Source: Pedobacter sp. Leaf250
Lineage (GTDB): Bacteria > Bacteroidota > Bacteroidia > Sphingobacteriales > Sphingobacteriaceae
Direction of reading: 5' to 3'
Length of the DNA stretch: 64,000 nt
Assembly (NCBI RefSeq): GCF_920984735.1
Contig: NZ_CAKLBU010000012.1
Coordinates: 1 to 64,000, forward strand
This document shows, piece by piece, positions 9,045 through 17,325 of the stretch. Position 1 is the first letter of the stretch. Every line of letters starts with the position of its first letter. Position numbers and translations under genes: made by a program. The notes beneath the pieces are model-generated. The model was not told the origin of the DNA. It searched no databases and saw only the letters and a list, made by a program, of their open reading frames with translations.

Positions 9045-9505
9045 CTGAGTTCTTCTTTGCTCAACTGAAAATATTCGCAAACGGCTTCCATCGTCATATC
9101 GGTAAGGTAGGTGATGTCATTTTTAAGGGCATTTACTACATTTTCCCTCCCGTAAAATCTGATCATCTCTTCCCGGTCACTAATGTTGCCTCTATCAAGC
9201 ACCCGCTCTATAATGGTTTTGTAACTCCTGTTCCAGTCCAGTTTTTCGAAATCAAAGTCCCAAAACAGTACCTTTGGAAGGTCTGGTCTTCTGACCTTTT
9301 GTATCAGTGGCTGTCTTTCAATTTTGATTTCATCGTTTTCGAACGGAATCTTCTTTTTTGAAAGATAGTTGTTCAATGTATGATAGTTATAGGCTGGGTA
9401 GCTGTCGCAAAATCCTTTCAGACTTGAAAACACATCGATATCTGTACCGGCAAATCTTTTCCAATGCACAACGATTACTCTTTTGTTCAATTCCTTTAAC
9501 ATCAT
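9002..9505 (-). CDS. AbiE-partner antitoxin-like protein (DUF6922-like)
   Basis: 167 residues, upstream of and overlapping the AbiEii gene. The N-terminal part (residues about 8-68: VIVVHWKRF, FSSLKGFC, NNYLSKKKIPFE) looks like a small helical DNA-binding module. The C-terminal part (LFWDFDFEKLDW, RVLDRGN, IRFYGRENV, FRCYTKK-like end) fits the DUF6922 pattern that accompanies AbiEii nucleotidyltransferases in Bacteroidota. It is therefore the likely antitoxin and autoregulator of the pair. The domain name is from memory and the antitoxin role rests on gene order. Confidence 0.6.
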   Translation of the reverse strand: MMLKELNKRVIVVHWKRFAGTDIDVFSSLKGFCDSYPAYNYHTLNNYLSKKKIPFENDEIKIERQPLIQKVRRPDLPKVLFWDFDFEKLDWNRSYKTIIERVLDRGNISDREEMIRFYGRENVVNALKNDITYLTDMTMEAVCEYFQLSKEELRCYTKKQLNQGHWI

Positions 9506-9573
9506 ACAAATCTAACTAAAACAGGAGTTAATGCCTAATATTTTTAAATGTTTGTCAGTGGATGGATATTTTT

Positions 9574-11678
9574 CTAATTATATTTATCGCTCAGGTGTGC
9601 CATGTCTCTACTAACCTTGATGTCCAAGACTTTTGCATATATTTGAGTAGTCCTGATGTTCGTGTGCCCAAGCATCTTCGATACGCTTTCCATTGGCACT
9701 CCGTTAAGAAGGGTGATAGTCGTAGCGAATGTGTACCTTGCAATATGTGAGCTTAAAGGCTTATTAATCTCGCAAACTGCAGCGATTTCTTTAAGTGGGC
9801 TAGGCCACCAGCGCTTTGCCACCTTGCAGTGGTAAGTCTCTGCTAACCCGCCCCCGAACCGTACGTACATGTCTCCATGTATACGGCTCTCCATTGTCAA
9901 CATAACCTTACTTATCATAGTTTTTATGGATCAATGCTCATTCTGTCGACGGTTCTGCCGTCGGCGCCCGGCGTCATATTGCCTTGATTGGCATATTTAC
10001 GCTGATAGGCAATAAAGAACATTTCCTCGTTAAACAGAATTCGGTAGAGCCTTTCGTATCGGTAAGCCGAAACTTTGCTATGTTCGCATAAAGCGTTTAA
10101 TACTTGCACTGGATCTCTCATACGTCTCTCACGTTTTCCTTTGTTTGTATTAAGTTGACAACTGCTTCCCTTCGCCATGTACAGGGTGTTACCCAGTTCG
10201 GACTACTACGGAAGCTCCGTTTCCATATCGGGTATTCAGTATCTTCATACATAGCCCATTAAAAAAATGAGCATCCCAACTTAGGAAATCCCCGTTTAGT
10301 TTCGTAATGACTGTTAGCGCGACAGACTGTCGGATGCGACTTTCGTTCTTTTCTCCGCTTATTGCGGTTGTGCCGTAGCAGCGTTCTAAGCTCTCATTGA
10401 GTACCTGACAAATGAGAGAGCTACGGTGTGACAATACAACTGCCTTTCGTCACAGATTCAACATGCCCCACTGAACTATCGTTTAACCAGTATAGGCTTC
10501 ATCCTTGTGTCTGCCTTTCTCCCCAGCGATGCACTCGCCTTTGGCAATTAAAGCGGCCATGCTGTATACCGACATGCTACACTCCCTATTGGGTTTCCCC
10601 TCCAGATAAGTCGGTCGGGAGTAGACCTGGAACCTAGTCTAGTCTCTTGCCAAAGAGACATTCATTACAAAACCTTTACGGGCGCACGATATTCATTCAT
10701 TTTCTGATTACTTGATACCGGCAATACCCGATCTTTTATGATGCAATGTGGATGATCAATATATTTTTCCAACACTGCGATTGCAGGCGGCAAAAGGGGA
10801 ACAGCAGATCGTGTGCCTGTTTTGGTTCTGTTTGTATACACCCATTTTTTTCCATCTACACCTGTTTTAATATTGGCAAGGCTCAGCTTTTCAATGTCAG
10901 AATAGGCAAGTCCGGTAAAACAGCAGAAGATGAAAACGTCCCGTACCTGAGCAAGCCTATCGGTTAGAAATTTTTTCTCTGAAATTTTTGTTAACTCATC
11001 CTCCGTTAAAAACGATCTTTCCACATTCTTACTCTTTAGTTTGTAGCCAAACATTGGATCGCTGTCGATCCATTTTAAGCTCAATGAGATGCGCAGGATT
11101 TTGCCAAGGCTTTTCAGATATCTTACTGTCGTGTTGTTCGCGCAGCCGTTTGTCGACCTTAAGAAAAAATCGAAATCCTTTATAAATGCATAATTAACAT
11201 TTCTGATGTTTATATCTGTTATCTGGTATTTATCATTCATAAAGGCGATTAGATGTCTTTCCAAAACCTGGAAGCGCTTCAAGGTTCCAATGGCATATTC
11301 ACGTCCAACTAATGCTTTCATTTTTTCGTTATGAATTTTGATGCCTTCAATCAAGGTATGCTTTCGAACTTCCCGCCCGATAAATCGACTCTTAATGCTT
11401 TCGGAGGTAATAACTTCGCCGGAATCGAAGAGATCCTTATGAACCTGATAGATCATGGACTGAAGATTGTCCAGATAAGCATTAAAGCTTCTGACATCTT
11501 CCTTTTTTCCATCCTGCCTTCCGGATTTGGCATTCCACCTTAAAGGATCACACTCAAGCCCGCTCGTCATTTCCGACCGGTTTCCGCTGACTGTTATTCT
11601 CAAATAAACCGGGATATCACCGCCACGATAGTTTTTTTGCTTTTTAAGATAGAAAAGCATGCTGAAATTAGTTTTCAT
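9574..11678 (-). CDS. Tyrosine recombinase/integrase, interrupted by a group II intron
   Basis: The island's integrase, in two exons: 11678-10688 and 9794-9574. Joining them gives 1,212 nt, exactly 403 codons plus stop, and restores ...NQKMNEY-LKEIAAV... at the junction. The N-terminal arm-binding and core-binding domains are complete. In the catalytic domain FTGLAYSDI has Ala where most recombinases have Arg I, as in IntDOT-type enzymes; then come TKTG (Lys), HIARYTF (His, Arg), LGHTNIRTTQIYAKV (His and Tyr nucleophile). Start ATG 11678 matches the usual MKTNFSMLFYLKKQ start; an ATG 20 codons upstream is less likely. Its 5' end faces the tRNA-Lys gene about 250 bp away, the expected attachment site. 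Activity would require splicing. Confidence 0.85.
9854..9889 (-). ncRNA. Group II intron domain V catalytic hairpin
   Basis: On the minus strand the lower stem is GAGCCGTA paired with TACGGTTC and carries the AGC triad. The upper stem is TACATG paired with CATGTA, closed by the GNRA tetraloop GAGA. A two-nucleotide CG bulge separates the stems. The catalytic core looks intact. Confidence 0.9.
9924..10178 (-). pseudogene. N-terminal stub of group II intron reverse transcriptase/maturase
   Basis: Residues about 23-80 (VLNALCEHS, YRYERLYRILFN, AYQRKYANQGNMTPGADGRT) match the N-terminal RT-0 region of bacterial intron-encoded proteins. The frame ends 84 residues in, just after RMSID, and the sequence passes straight into intron domain IV/V. 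Full proteins have about 420-600 residues, so RT domains 1-7, domain X and any DNA-binding or endonuclease part are gone. It encodes no enzyme. Confidence 0.8.
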
Positions 11679-11777
11679 ATAAACTGAATTAAGGTTAACA
11701 AAATTAGCCCTGCAGTCTGAAAACGACAAGATGTTCAATTTTTGAACCTCTTGTTAAACAAATGGTTACACGTAATC

Positions 11778-11850
11778 GGTGAGTTCATTTGGTTCCTGAT
11801 TCACTCACCGAATTACACACTTTTAATGTGAAAGTGGGTGAGTGCTTTGG
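11778..11850. promoter_or_regulatory. Repeats beside the integrase, candidate recombinase arm sites
   Basis: Two direct copies of GGTGAGT plus a T-rich tail (TTTGGTT or TTTGGTTT, ending GAT) begin at 11778 and 11837. An inverted copy, ACTCACCG, lies at 11803-11810. They are placed between the integrase start and the tRNA gene, where arm-type integrase sites are expected. The function is inference. Confidence 0.4.
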
Positions 11851-11865
11851 TTTTTCCGATAAAAC

Positions 11866-11900
11866 AAAAAAGCTTGCAATCATTTGATTTGCAAGCTTTT
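11866..11900 (-). terminator. Hairpin terminator downstream of tRNA-Lys
   Basis: Arms AAAGCTTGCAA and TTGCAAGCTTT are separated by a short loop and flanked by A and T tracts, so the hairpin could stop transcription from either side. It lies 25 bp past the tRNA 3' end. Confidence 0.7.
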
Positions 11901-11924
11901 ACGTAGTTTTGGTACTATCTTCTG

Positions 11925-11997
11925 TGATCCCGCTGGGATTCGAACCCAGGACCACTACATTAAAAGTGTAATGCTCTACCAGCTGAGCTACGGAATC
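11925..11997 (-). tRNA. tRNA-Lys (anticodon TTT)
   Basis: A 73-nt cloverleaf on the minus strand. The acceptor arms are GATTCCG and CGGGATC with discriminator A, the D-arm GCTC/GAGC, the anticodon stem TTACA/TGTAG with loop CTTTTAA, and the T-arm CTGGG/CCCAG with TTCGAAT. CCA is not encoded. Its 3' end faces the integrase and island, the usual integration target for tyrosine recombinases. No second copy of the 3' end was seen to the left, so the far attachment site should lie outside the window. Confidence 0.95.
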
Positions 11998-12161
11998 ATT
12001 TCCTTTTGTTTAAGGAGGTGCAAATATAGAGATAAAAATTAATCGAACAAATAAATTTAAATAATTATTAAACAATTTATTGGAAGGCTAAAAAAATGTG
12101 AGCTCAAGTGCTTGATTTTTAATTTTGTAAGCTCTCCTGAGCCATCTAATTTTTTTTAAAA

Positions 12162-12860
12162 TTATTTAATAGCCTTTGGGATGAAATTTAAAAATGATTG
12201 AAATTGCGCCTTGTGCTTGTTTTTATCGAGCTTAAAATAGAAAGCGCCTCGTCTAGAATTCGATTTATCTTTCTCGGTTTGTTTAATTAGAAGTCCGCTG
12301 GCTGTAATTTTACGAATGAAGTTGCGGTTATCAATAGGCGAATCGTAAACTTGCTCGTAAAGTGCCTGCAATTGCGGAATGGTGAATTTTTTAGGCAGCA
12401 GTTCAAATAGAATAGGGTGTAATGCGGCTTGATAACGGATTTTATCCATTGCTGCTTTAACCATATCATCATGGTCAAAAATCAATTCGGGTACTTCTTT
12501 TAGTTTAAACCACTCTGCATGGTACTGATCGTTAATTTGCTTGCTGTATTTATTAATATCAATTAGCGCAAAATAAACTACGGAAATGGTTCGTTCAATC
12601 GGGTCGCGGTCTGGGCGACCGTAGGAGTGGAGTTGCTCCAGGTAAACATCATGAAGTCCGGTTAGTTCTAAAAGAATTCGTTTTGCTGCACCATCCAAAT
12701 CTTCAGTTTCTCCGATAAATCCCCCCATTAAACTCCATTGGTCTTTAACAGGTTCAATAGCTCTTTTAATCACCAACAGTTTAAGTTGATCGCCATCATA
12801 ACCGAAAATAATGCAATCTACTGCTACAAGTACAGGTTTCTGATTTAAATATTTTGCCAT
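12162..12860 (-). CDS. Nudix-fold transcriptional regulator (NrtR/AraR-like)
   Basis: 232 residues: an N-terminal Nudix fold (about 8-140) and a C-terminal winged-helix part (about 150-225: TIPQLQALYEQVYDSPIDNR, NFIRKI, ASGLL, RGAFYFKLD). The Nudix box around residues 46-69 is degenerate: the catalytic RExxEE stretch reads RILLEL. It should therefore bind rather than hydrolyse its ligand, as in NrtR-family regulators, including AraR-type sugar regulators of Bacteroidota. The gene directly follows the HAD gene with one base between. It probably controls that gene, the divergent aldose epimerase, or both; the ligand is unknown. Confidence 0.75.
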   Translation of the reverse strand: MAKYLNQKPVLVAVDCIIFGYDGDQLKLLVIKRAIEPVKDQWSLMGGFIGETEDLDGAAKRILLELTGLHDVYLEQLHSYGRPDRDPIERTISVVYFALIDINKYSKQINDQYHAEWFKLKEVPELIFDHDDMVKAAMDKIRYQAALHPILFELLPKKFTIPQLQALYEQVYDSPIDNRNFIRKITASGLLIKQTEKDKSNSRRGAFYFKLDKNKHKAQFQSFLNFIPKAIK

Positions 12861-12861
12861 T

Positions 12862-13533
12862 TTAAAAAAGAGAATTTAATTTTTCGTCGTTATAATCGTT
12901 AATGTAACCTAAAATATTAGGATAGCCATCAAATTCTTCGATGATGTGAGTGGTGGTCAGTACCACACACTTCATTCCGGCGTTAAAGGCAGATTCAACA
13001 CCTTTAGGCGCATCCTCAAAAACAAGGCAATCTGCAGGCGCTATGTTTATTGCTTTTGCTGCTTTTAAAAATGTTTCCGGGTTTGGCTTACTAATTTTCA
13101 CATCGTCGGCGCTAACAATGGCAGCCAAGTAATCTCGAATGTTTAATCCATCTACTACAAAGTCGATATTAAAAGGAATGGCTGCCGAACCAATGGCCAT
13201 GGCAATGTTACTTGCTTTTGCCCGATCAAGAAATTTGTCTAATCCATCAATTAAAGCCAAATGTGGGAAATAACCTTCCTGGTATCGTTTTTCTTTATCA
13301 ATTGATAATTTTTCTACCTCATCCGGACTGAATTTATCCTTTCCAAATACCCGCTCCAAAACTTCATGGTTTTTGCCATACATTTCTTTTTTAACGGTTT
13401 CGTAAGCTAAATCAGCACCTAAATCCTCATTCATAATAGAATGCCAAGCCATTGTATGATATTCCATATCGTTGATCATGGTTCCATTTAAATCGAATAA
13501 AAAAGCTTTAGGTTTGAAAGTCACTTTTTGCAT
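12862..13533 (-). CDS. HAD-superfamily hydrolase, beta-phosphoglucomutase-like
   Basis: 223 residues with the HAD motifs: FDLNGT (nucleophile Asp14), IGSA (motif II), Lys in KISKPNPETF (motif III) and VFEDAPKGVESAFNAGM (motif IV). A helical cap lies at about 20-90. The family includes beta-phosphoglucomutase and small-sugar phosphatases. The usual second Asp of DxDGT, the general acid/base, is Asn16 here, so phosphatase or mutase chemistry may be altered. Paired with the Nudix-type regulator, it is probably part of sugar or sugar-phosphate metabolism; the substrate is unknown. Confidence 0.75.
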   Translation of the reverse strand: MQKVTFKPKAFLFDLNGTMINDMEYHTMAWHSIMNEDLGADLAYETVKKEMYGKNHEVLERVFGKDKFSPDEVEKLSIDKEKRYQEGYFPHLALIDGLDKFLDRAKASNIAMAIGSAAIPFNIDFVVDGLNIRDYLAAIVSADDVKISKPNPETFLKAAKAINIAPADCLVFEDAPKGVESAFNAGMKCVVLTTTHIIEEFDGYPNILGYINDYNDEKLNSLF

Positions 13534-13644
13534 AGGTTGCTAAATTATGTGATTTTTTTTGATGTAAGTAAATCAACTCAATATTAAAAGAAATTAAATT
13601 GATAATCGTTATAGCGACGTTAATTTATTTTTTCATACTTTAGC

Positions 13645-13656
13645 TTTAACCAAAAA
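13645..13656 (+). promoter_or_regulatory. TTTAACCAAA motif upstream of the epimerase gene
   Basis: TTTAACCAAAAA ends about 10 bp before the ATG of the aldose 1-epimerase. It is one member of a motif found before the first gene of several sugar and pectin units here. Confidence 0.4.
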
Positions 13657-13665
13657 TAAATCAAT

Positions 13666-14817
13666 ATGAAACGAATATTTCTAAAAGGCTTTCCAATTGC
13701 TGCAATCTGCGTAGTTGCAACATTATATGCTTGTAACCCTAAAAGTGAAAAATCTGCTGAAACTTCAGTTGAAGCTGACTCTTCAAAATACACCACTACA
13801 ATTGATGGCAAAAGTGTTAAGCTTTATACACTAAAAAACGAGAAAGGTGCTACAGTTACAATTACCAATTATGGTGGGAGGGTAGTTTCGCTTCTTGTTC
13901 CTGATAAAGATGATAAACTTACAGATGTTGTTTTAGGTTATGACAGCATTGGATCGTATCGCAAAAAAGGAGAGCCGTTTTTCGGCGCTTTAATTGGTCG
14001 GTATGGCAATAGGATAGGTAAAGGAAAATTCACGCTAGATGGAAAAGCTTATCAATTGCAATTGAATGATGGTGTAAATACCTTGCATGGCGGAACAGAT
14101 GGTTTCTTTTCAAAAGTTTGTGAGGCAAAACAAATTGACGGACAAAAACTGGAATTGAGTTATGTTTCTAATGATGGAGAAGCTGGTTATCCGGGTAAAC
14201 TTGATGTAAAAGTGACTTATACATTAACAGATGATAATGCCTTACAAATTGATTATTCGGCAACTACTGATAAAACTACAATAGTTAATTTAACCAATCA
14301 TGCCTACTTTAATTTAAATGGCGAAGGGAATAAAACCATCCTTGATCATGAATTGACAATTGCTGCAGATTCAATCACTCCGGTTGATTCTACATTAATA
14401 CCAACAGGGAAATTACAGGCTGTAGCCGGAACATCATTCGATTTTAACAAAACTAAAGCCATTGGTAAAGAAATTGATGCGCAAGAGGAGCAATTGAAGT
14501 TTGGTAAAGGTTATGATCATAATTTCGCTCTGAAAATACATGATGGCAAAACAGCTGTAGCCACAGTTAAAAGTTCTTCTACAGGAATTATAATGGAAGT
14601 TTTTACCACCGAACCAGGTTTGCAATTTTATAGCGGTAATTTTTTAACAGGCACAGATAAAGATGGTAAAGGCGGAAAATCGTATCCGCATCGTTCTGCG
14701 TTCTGTTTGGAAACACAGCATTTTCCTGATGCACCGAATCATGCAAACTTTGCTTCAACGGTTTTAAAGCCAGGAGAAACTTACAAAACCAGTACAACTT
14801 ACAAGTTTTCGAAATAA
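13666..14817 (+). CDS. Aldose 1-epimerase, lipoprotein form
   Basis: 383 residues. The N-terminus is a lipoprotein signal ending in LYAC (Cys23), so the enzyme is probably anchored outside the cytoplasm. The galactose mutarotase fold shows Arg112 in GRYGNRI, His141 in TLHGG, the catalytic His212 in NLTNHAYFNL and the catalytic Glu349 in CLETQHFPDAPNH. It interconverts alpha and beta forms of hexoses such as galactose or glucose after their release. It is divergent from the HAD/Nudix pair and followed by a terminator, so it is a single-gene unit. galM would be the usual name, but the exact sugar is not shown. Confidence 0.88.
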   Translation: MKRIFLKGFPIAAICVVATLYACNPKSEKSAETSVEADSSKYTTTIDGKSVKLYTLKNEKGATVTITNYGGRVVSLLVPDKDDKLTDVVLGYDSIGSYRKKGEPFFGALIGRYGNRIGKGKFTLDGKAYQLQLNDGVNTLHGGTDGFFSKVCEAKQIDGQKLELSYVSNDGEAGYPGKLDVKVTYTLTDDNALQIDYSATTDKTTIVNLTNHAYFNLNGEGNKTILDHELTIAADSITPVDSTLIPTGKLQAVAGTSFDFNKTKAIGKEIDAQEEQLKFGKGYDHNFALKIHDGKTAVATVKSSSTGIIMEVFTTEPGLQFYSGNFLTGTDKDGKGGKSYPHRSAFCLETQHFPDAPNHANFASTVLKPGETYKTSTTYKFSK

Positions 14818-15195
14818 CCCCCCAGCCCCCTAAAGGGGGAGTTGAAAGGCAAGACGGCTGTTCGAAAATAGATTGAAACTTGTTTAGAAATATAAAAAGC
14901 AAGGCTGAATAAGTCTTGCTTTTTGTTTAGGTGACTAAATTACCATTGATATTCTTATTTATCATCTTTGCGAAATCGATTTTTCATCGATTGAAGCAAT
15001 CTCATTTTTGTAAATATTTAATGGAACGAGATTGCCGCGTCCAGATGAGCGATCGGACCTCACAATGACGAGCGCCTCAAAATGCTTATCATGTTTATTG
15101 GAACATGATATCTGCTCCATGCAAATGACCCTCCCGTGGATTTTAAGCTTGTTATCTACTGATTGCCAAACTCTCCTTTACACGATTTATTAGTT
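14818..15195. repeat. Intergenic region with two hairpins and a dispersed repeat
   Basis: A perfect short hairpin CCCCCTAAAGGGGG lies at about 14826-14839. At about 14961-15070 there is a diverged copy of the inverted-repeat family that recurs in the pectin locus: a ttgcgaa...gaagcaatctca arm and a gagattgc...ctcacaatgacgag arm. No gene is present. Confidence 0.5.
14894..14925. terminator. Hairpin terminator after the epimerase gene
   Basis: Arms AAAAAGCAAG and CTTGCTTTTT around a loop of about 12 nt, with A and T tracts on the two sides. It can serve the epimerase gene and perhaps the opposing lactate oxidase gene. Confidence 0.65.
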
Positions 15196-16365
15196 TCAAG
15201 ACTTAATTAACCGATCACTAAATTGAGTCGTTTTTTCAATGGTTAATTGCTGCATAATTTGGTATAAATGCGTTTTGAACATATTAATGGTATGGTCTCC
15301 ACCTTCATTACCCAAAGCTCCAACGCCGTACATAAATGGTCTTCCCATAAAATTAAATTCAGAACCAACTGCATGCGCTCTTGCTAAATCAACTCCAGAA
15401 CGAATACCGCCATCCAACATAATTTTTAACTTTCCTTTATATAATGGATTATTGGCTAATTTGATGAGTGAATTAATTGACGATTCGCCGGCGTCGATTT
15501 GTCTACCGCCATGATTGGAAACGATTACACCATCGGCACCAATTTGGATAGCTGCCTCCATATCTTCATCAGTGGCAATCCCTTTTAGTACCAGCGGACC
15601 TTTCCAAATATCACGAATGGCAGAAACTTTCTCAATATCAACTTTTCCTGTAAAGGTTTTATTCATGAATTGTCCCAATTGCGACATGTCCATCCCTTTT
15701 TCCATATAAGGTTTCAGGGTTGCGAATGATGGAATACCATGCTGTAAAGTTTTGATTCCCCACAGCGGACGAGCAAAGGCCTGTAAAATATTATTGATCG
15801 ACATTTTAGGTGGAATAGATAATCCACTTTTAATTTCTTTATAACGTAAACCAAATGCAGGCACATCTACCAAAACTACTAAAACCGGGCATTCTACTGC
15901 TTTAAGGCGATTTAAAATATCATCTCTTAAACTATTTTCTGTAGGATGGTACAATTGAAACCACGCTTTTCCGTCAGATACTTCGGCAATGCGCTCTATG
16001 CTGCTGGTTGAAACAGTGCTTAAAGTATAAGGAATATCGGCTTTAGCTGCGGCCCTCGCTAAAATTTCTGGAGCATTTGGCCACATCAAACCCTGCAAAC
16101 CAATTGGCGATATACCAAATGGGGCACTGTATCGCCGTCCAAATAATTCAACCGACATATCAATATCGCCACCAACACGTAAATAATTTGGTTTTAGGTA
16201 GATATTATCGAAGTCGCTTTCATTGCGTGATAAATTAAGTCCCTCATTACAACCACCTTCTAAATAGTCAAAAGCAAACTTAGGAATTCTGGATTTTGCT
16301 TTAACTCTTAAGTCGGCAACAGAAGGGTATTGTGAATTATAAGGGAATGTGATCTTTTTACTCAT
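15196..16365 (-). CDS. FMN-dependent alpha-hydroxy-acid dehydrogenase (L-lactate dehydrogenase-like)
   Basis: 389 residues of the LldD/glycolate oxidase family, a TIM barrel binding FMN. Visible elements are SPIGLQGLMWP, TLSTVSTSSIE, WFQLYHP, the flavin Lys in LVLKGIAT, the catalytic His in VSNHGGRQID and the phosphate-binding stretch LDGGIRSGVDLARAHAVG. It would oxidise L-lactate, or a close 2-hydroxy acid, to pyruvate. It ends an operon with SDR, FAH hydrolase, mutarotase and lactonase, whose deoxy-sugar pathway yields L-lactate, so L-lactate is the natural substrate here. The substrate and electron acceptor are inferred. Confidence 0.85.
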   Translation of the reverse strand: MSKKITFPYNSQYPSVADLRVKAKSRIPKFAFDYLEGGCNEGLNLSRNESDFDNIYLKPNYLRVGGDIDMSVELFGRRYSAPFGISPIGLQGLMWPNAPEILARAAAKADIPYTLSTVSTSSIERIAEVSDGKAWFQLYHPTENSLRDDILNRLKAVECPVLVVLVDVPAFGLRYKEIKSGLSIPPKMSINNILQAFARPLWGIKTLQHGIPSFATLKPYMEKGMDMSQLGQFMNKTFTGKVDIEKVSAIRDIWKGPLVLKGIATDEDMEAAIQIGADGVIVSNHGGRQIDAGESSINSLIKLANNPLYKGKLKIMLDGGIRSGVDLARAHAVGSEFNFMGRPFMYGVGALGNEGGDHTINMFKTHLYQIMQQLTIEKTTQFSDRLIKS

Positions 16366-16494
16366 ATATATTTGTATTGGTCAGATGCTAATTTTTTAAA
16401 AAGCGGAAACTAATATTTTAAATTCTATTTGCCATCCTGTTCTATCTGCTACATTGTCGATTTTTTTAAGCTATAATTGACTATACAGTTCTAT

Positions 16495-17316
16495 TTACAA
16501 CTTATAAAATGCTTTCGCGTTATCGCCAAAAATCATCTTTCTTTCAGCATCATTAAATTTTTCGGTGTATTTATTTACTAAATTAAACCAAGCTTGGTAT
16601 GGTCGGCTGATAAGCATTACTGGCCAATCGCTACCATACATCATTCTTTCAGGTCCAAAATTTTCAAAAACAATGTCGAAGCAATTGAAAAGTTCAATCT
16701 CTTTCCAGTTTTTCCAATCTGCTTCGGCAAACAAACCCGAAACTTTACAGAGTACATTTGGATTTTGAGCAAGAGTTTTAATATTGTCAGCCCAGATTTT
16801 TAGGTCTTGAGATTTGACATCTGGTTTGCCGCAATGATCTAAAACCAAATGTTGATCAGGAATTTGATCGACCATTTTGATGATACTTTCCAATTGGTTA
16901 TGATAGCAAAGTAAATCGTACGTGTAACCGAAATTATTAAGTTGTTTTACTCCCGAAATAAAATCTTTATCCAGTATAAAATCTGCTGTTTCAGCCTGAA
17001 GAACATGTCGCCAGCCTTTAATTTTTTTGAAATTGTTCCAGTAGTTTAATCGTCCTAATAAATTTGGATTTTTAAGATCTATCCATCCTACAATTCCTTT
17101 AATCATTTCATTTTGCTCTGCCAGGGTGAGCAGAAATTCGTTATCTTCTTCCGATTGATTGGCTTGAACAGCAACACAGCCAGCAATTTGAAGTTCGTTG
17201 TAGCAACGAATTAAATTTTTTGGAGAGAAATCCTTTCGTATGGCATTCATTTCTTCCGAAATCCAATTATCTCTTATCGGATCAAAATTCCAAAAATGTA
17301 CGTGAGCGTCGATCAT
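16495..17316 (-). CDS. Amidohydrolase-family sugar lactonase
   Basis: 273 residues of the amidohydrolase_2 family: HVHFW near the start (His5, His7), LDHCGKPD with His161, and MYGSDWPV with the metal ligand Asp230. This is the pattern of L-fucono- and L-rhamnono-lactonases, which open the lactone formed by sugar oxidation. It lies 9 bp after the mutarotase gene, inside an operon for non-phosphorylated deoxy-sugar degradation. Cytoplasmic, no signal peptide. L-fuconolactone is the favoured substrate because of the nearby GH95 gene, but L-rhamnonolactone is equally compatible. Confidence 0.75.
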   Translation of the reverse strand: MIDAHVHFWNFDPIRDNWISEEMNAIRKDFSPKNLIRCYNELQIAGCVAVQANQSEEDNEFLLTLAEQNEMIKGIVGWIDLKNPNLLGRLNYWNNFKKIKGWRHVLQAETADFILDKDFISGVKQLNNFGYTYDLLCYHNQLESIIKMVDQIPDQHLVLDHCGKPDVKSQDLKIWADNIKTLAQNPNVLCKVSGLFAEADWKNWKEIELFNCFDIVFENFGPERMMYGSDWPVMLISRPYQAWFNLVNKYTEKFNDAERKMIFGDNAKAFYKL

Positions 17317-17325
17317 AAATAAAGT

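Larger units (their letters stand above)
9795..10687 (-). mobile_element. Internally deleted group II intron in the integrase gene
   Basis: 893 bp on the minus strand. The 5' end GTGCGCC matches the GUGYG consensus and directly follows exon sequence AATGAATATC. The 3' end is CCCAC, followed by exon TTAAAG. A textbook domain V lies at 9854-9889, then a domain VI-like stem with arms GGGTTAGC and GCCTAGCCC. The large 5' part (about 10,180-10,687) would be domains I-III. Only the first part of the intron-encoded protein remains, so the intron cannot move by itself and would splice alone or with another copy's maturase. EBS/IBS pairing was not established by eye. Confidence 0.88.

Noticed and set aside
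9574-9918. A separate 114-residue protein
   Set aside because: Its first 40 codons are translated from intron domains V and VI; only the last 73 codons are integrase exon 2.
10189-10637. Two open frames on opposite strands between the integrase exons
   Set aside because: They lie in the 5' RNA domains of the group II intron, resemble no protein, and are better explained by ribozyme structure.
11778-11810. Inverted repeat as a terminator
   Set aside because: The arms are short, the loop long and no T tract follows; recombinase arm sites fit better.
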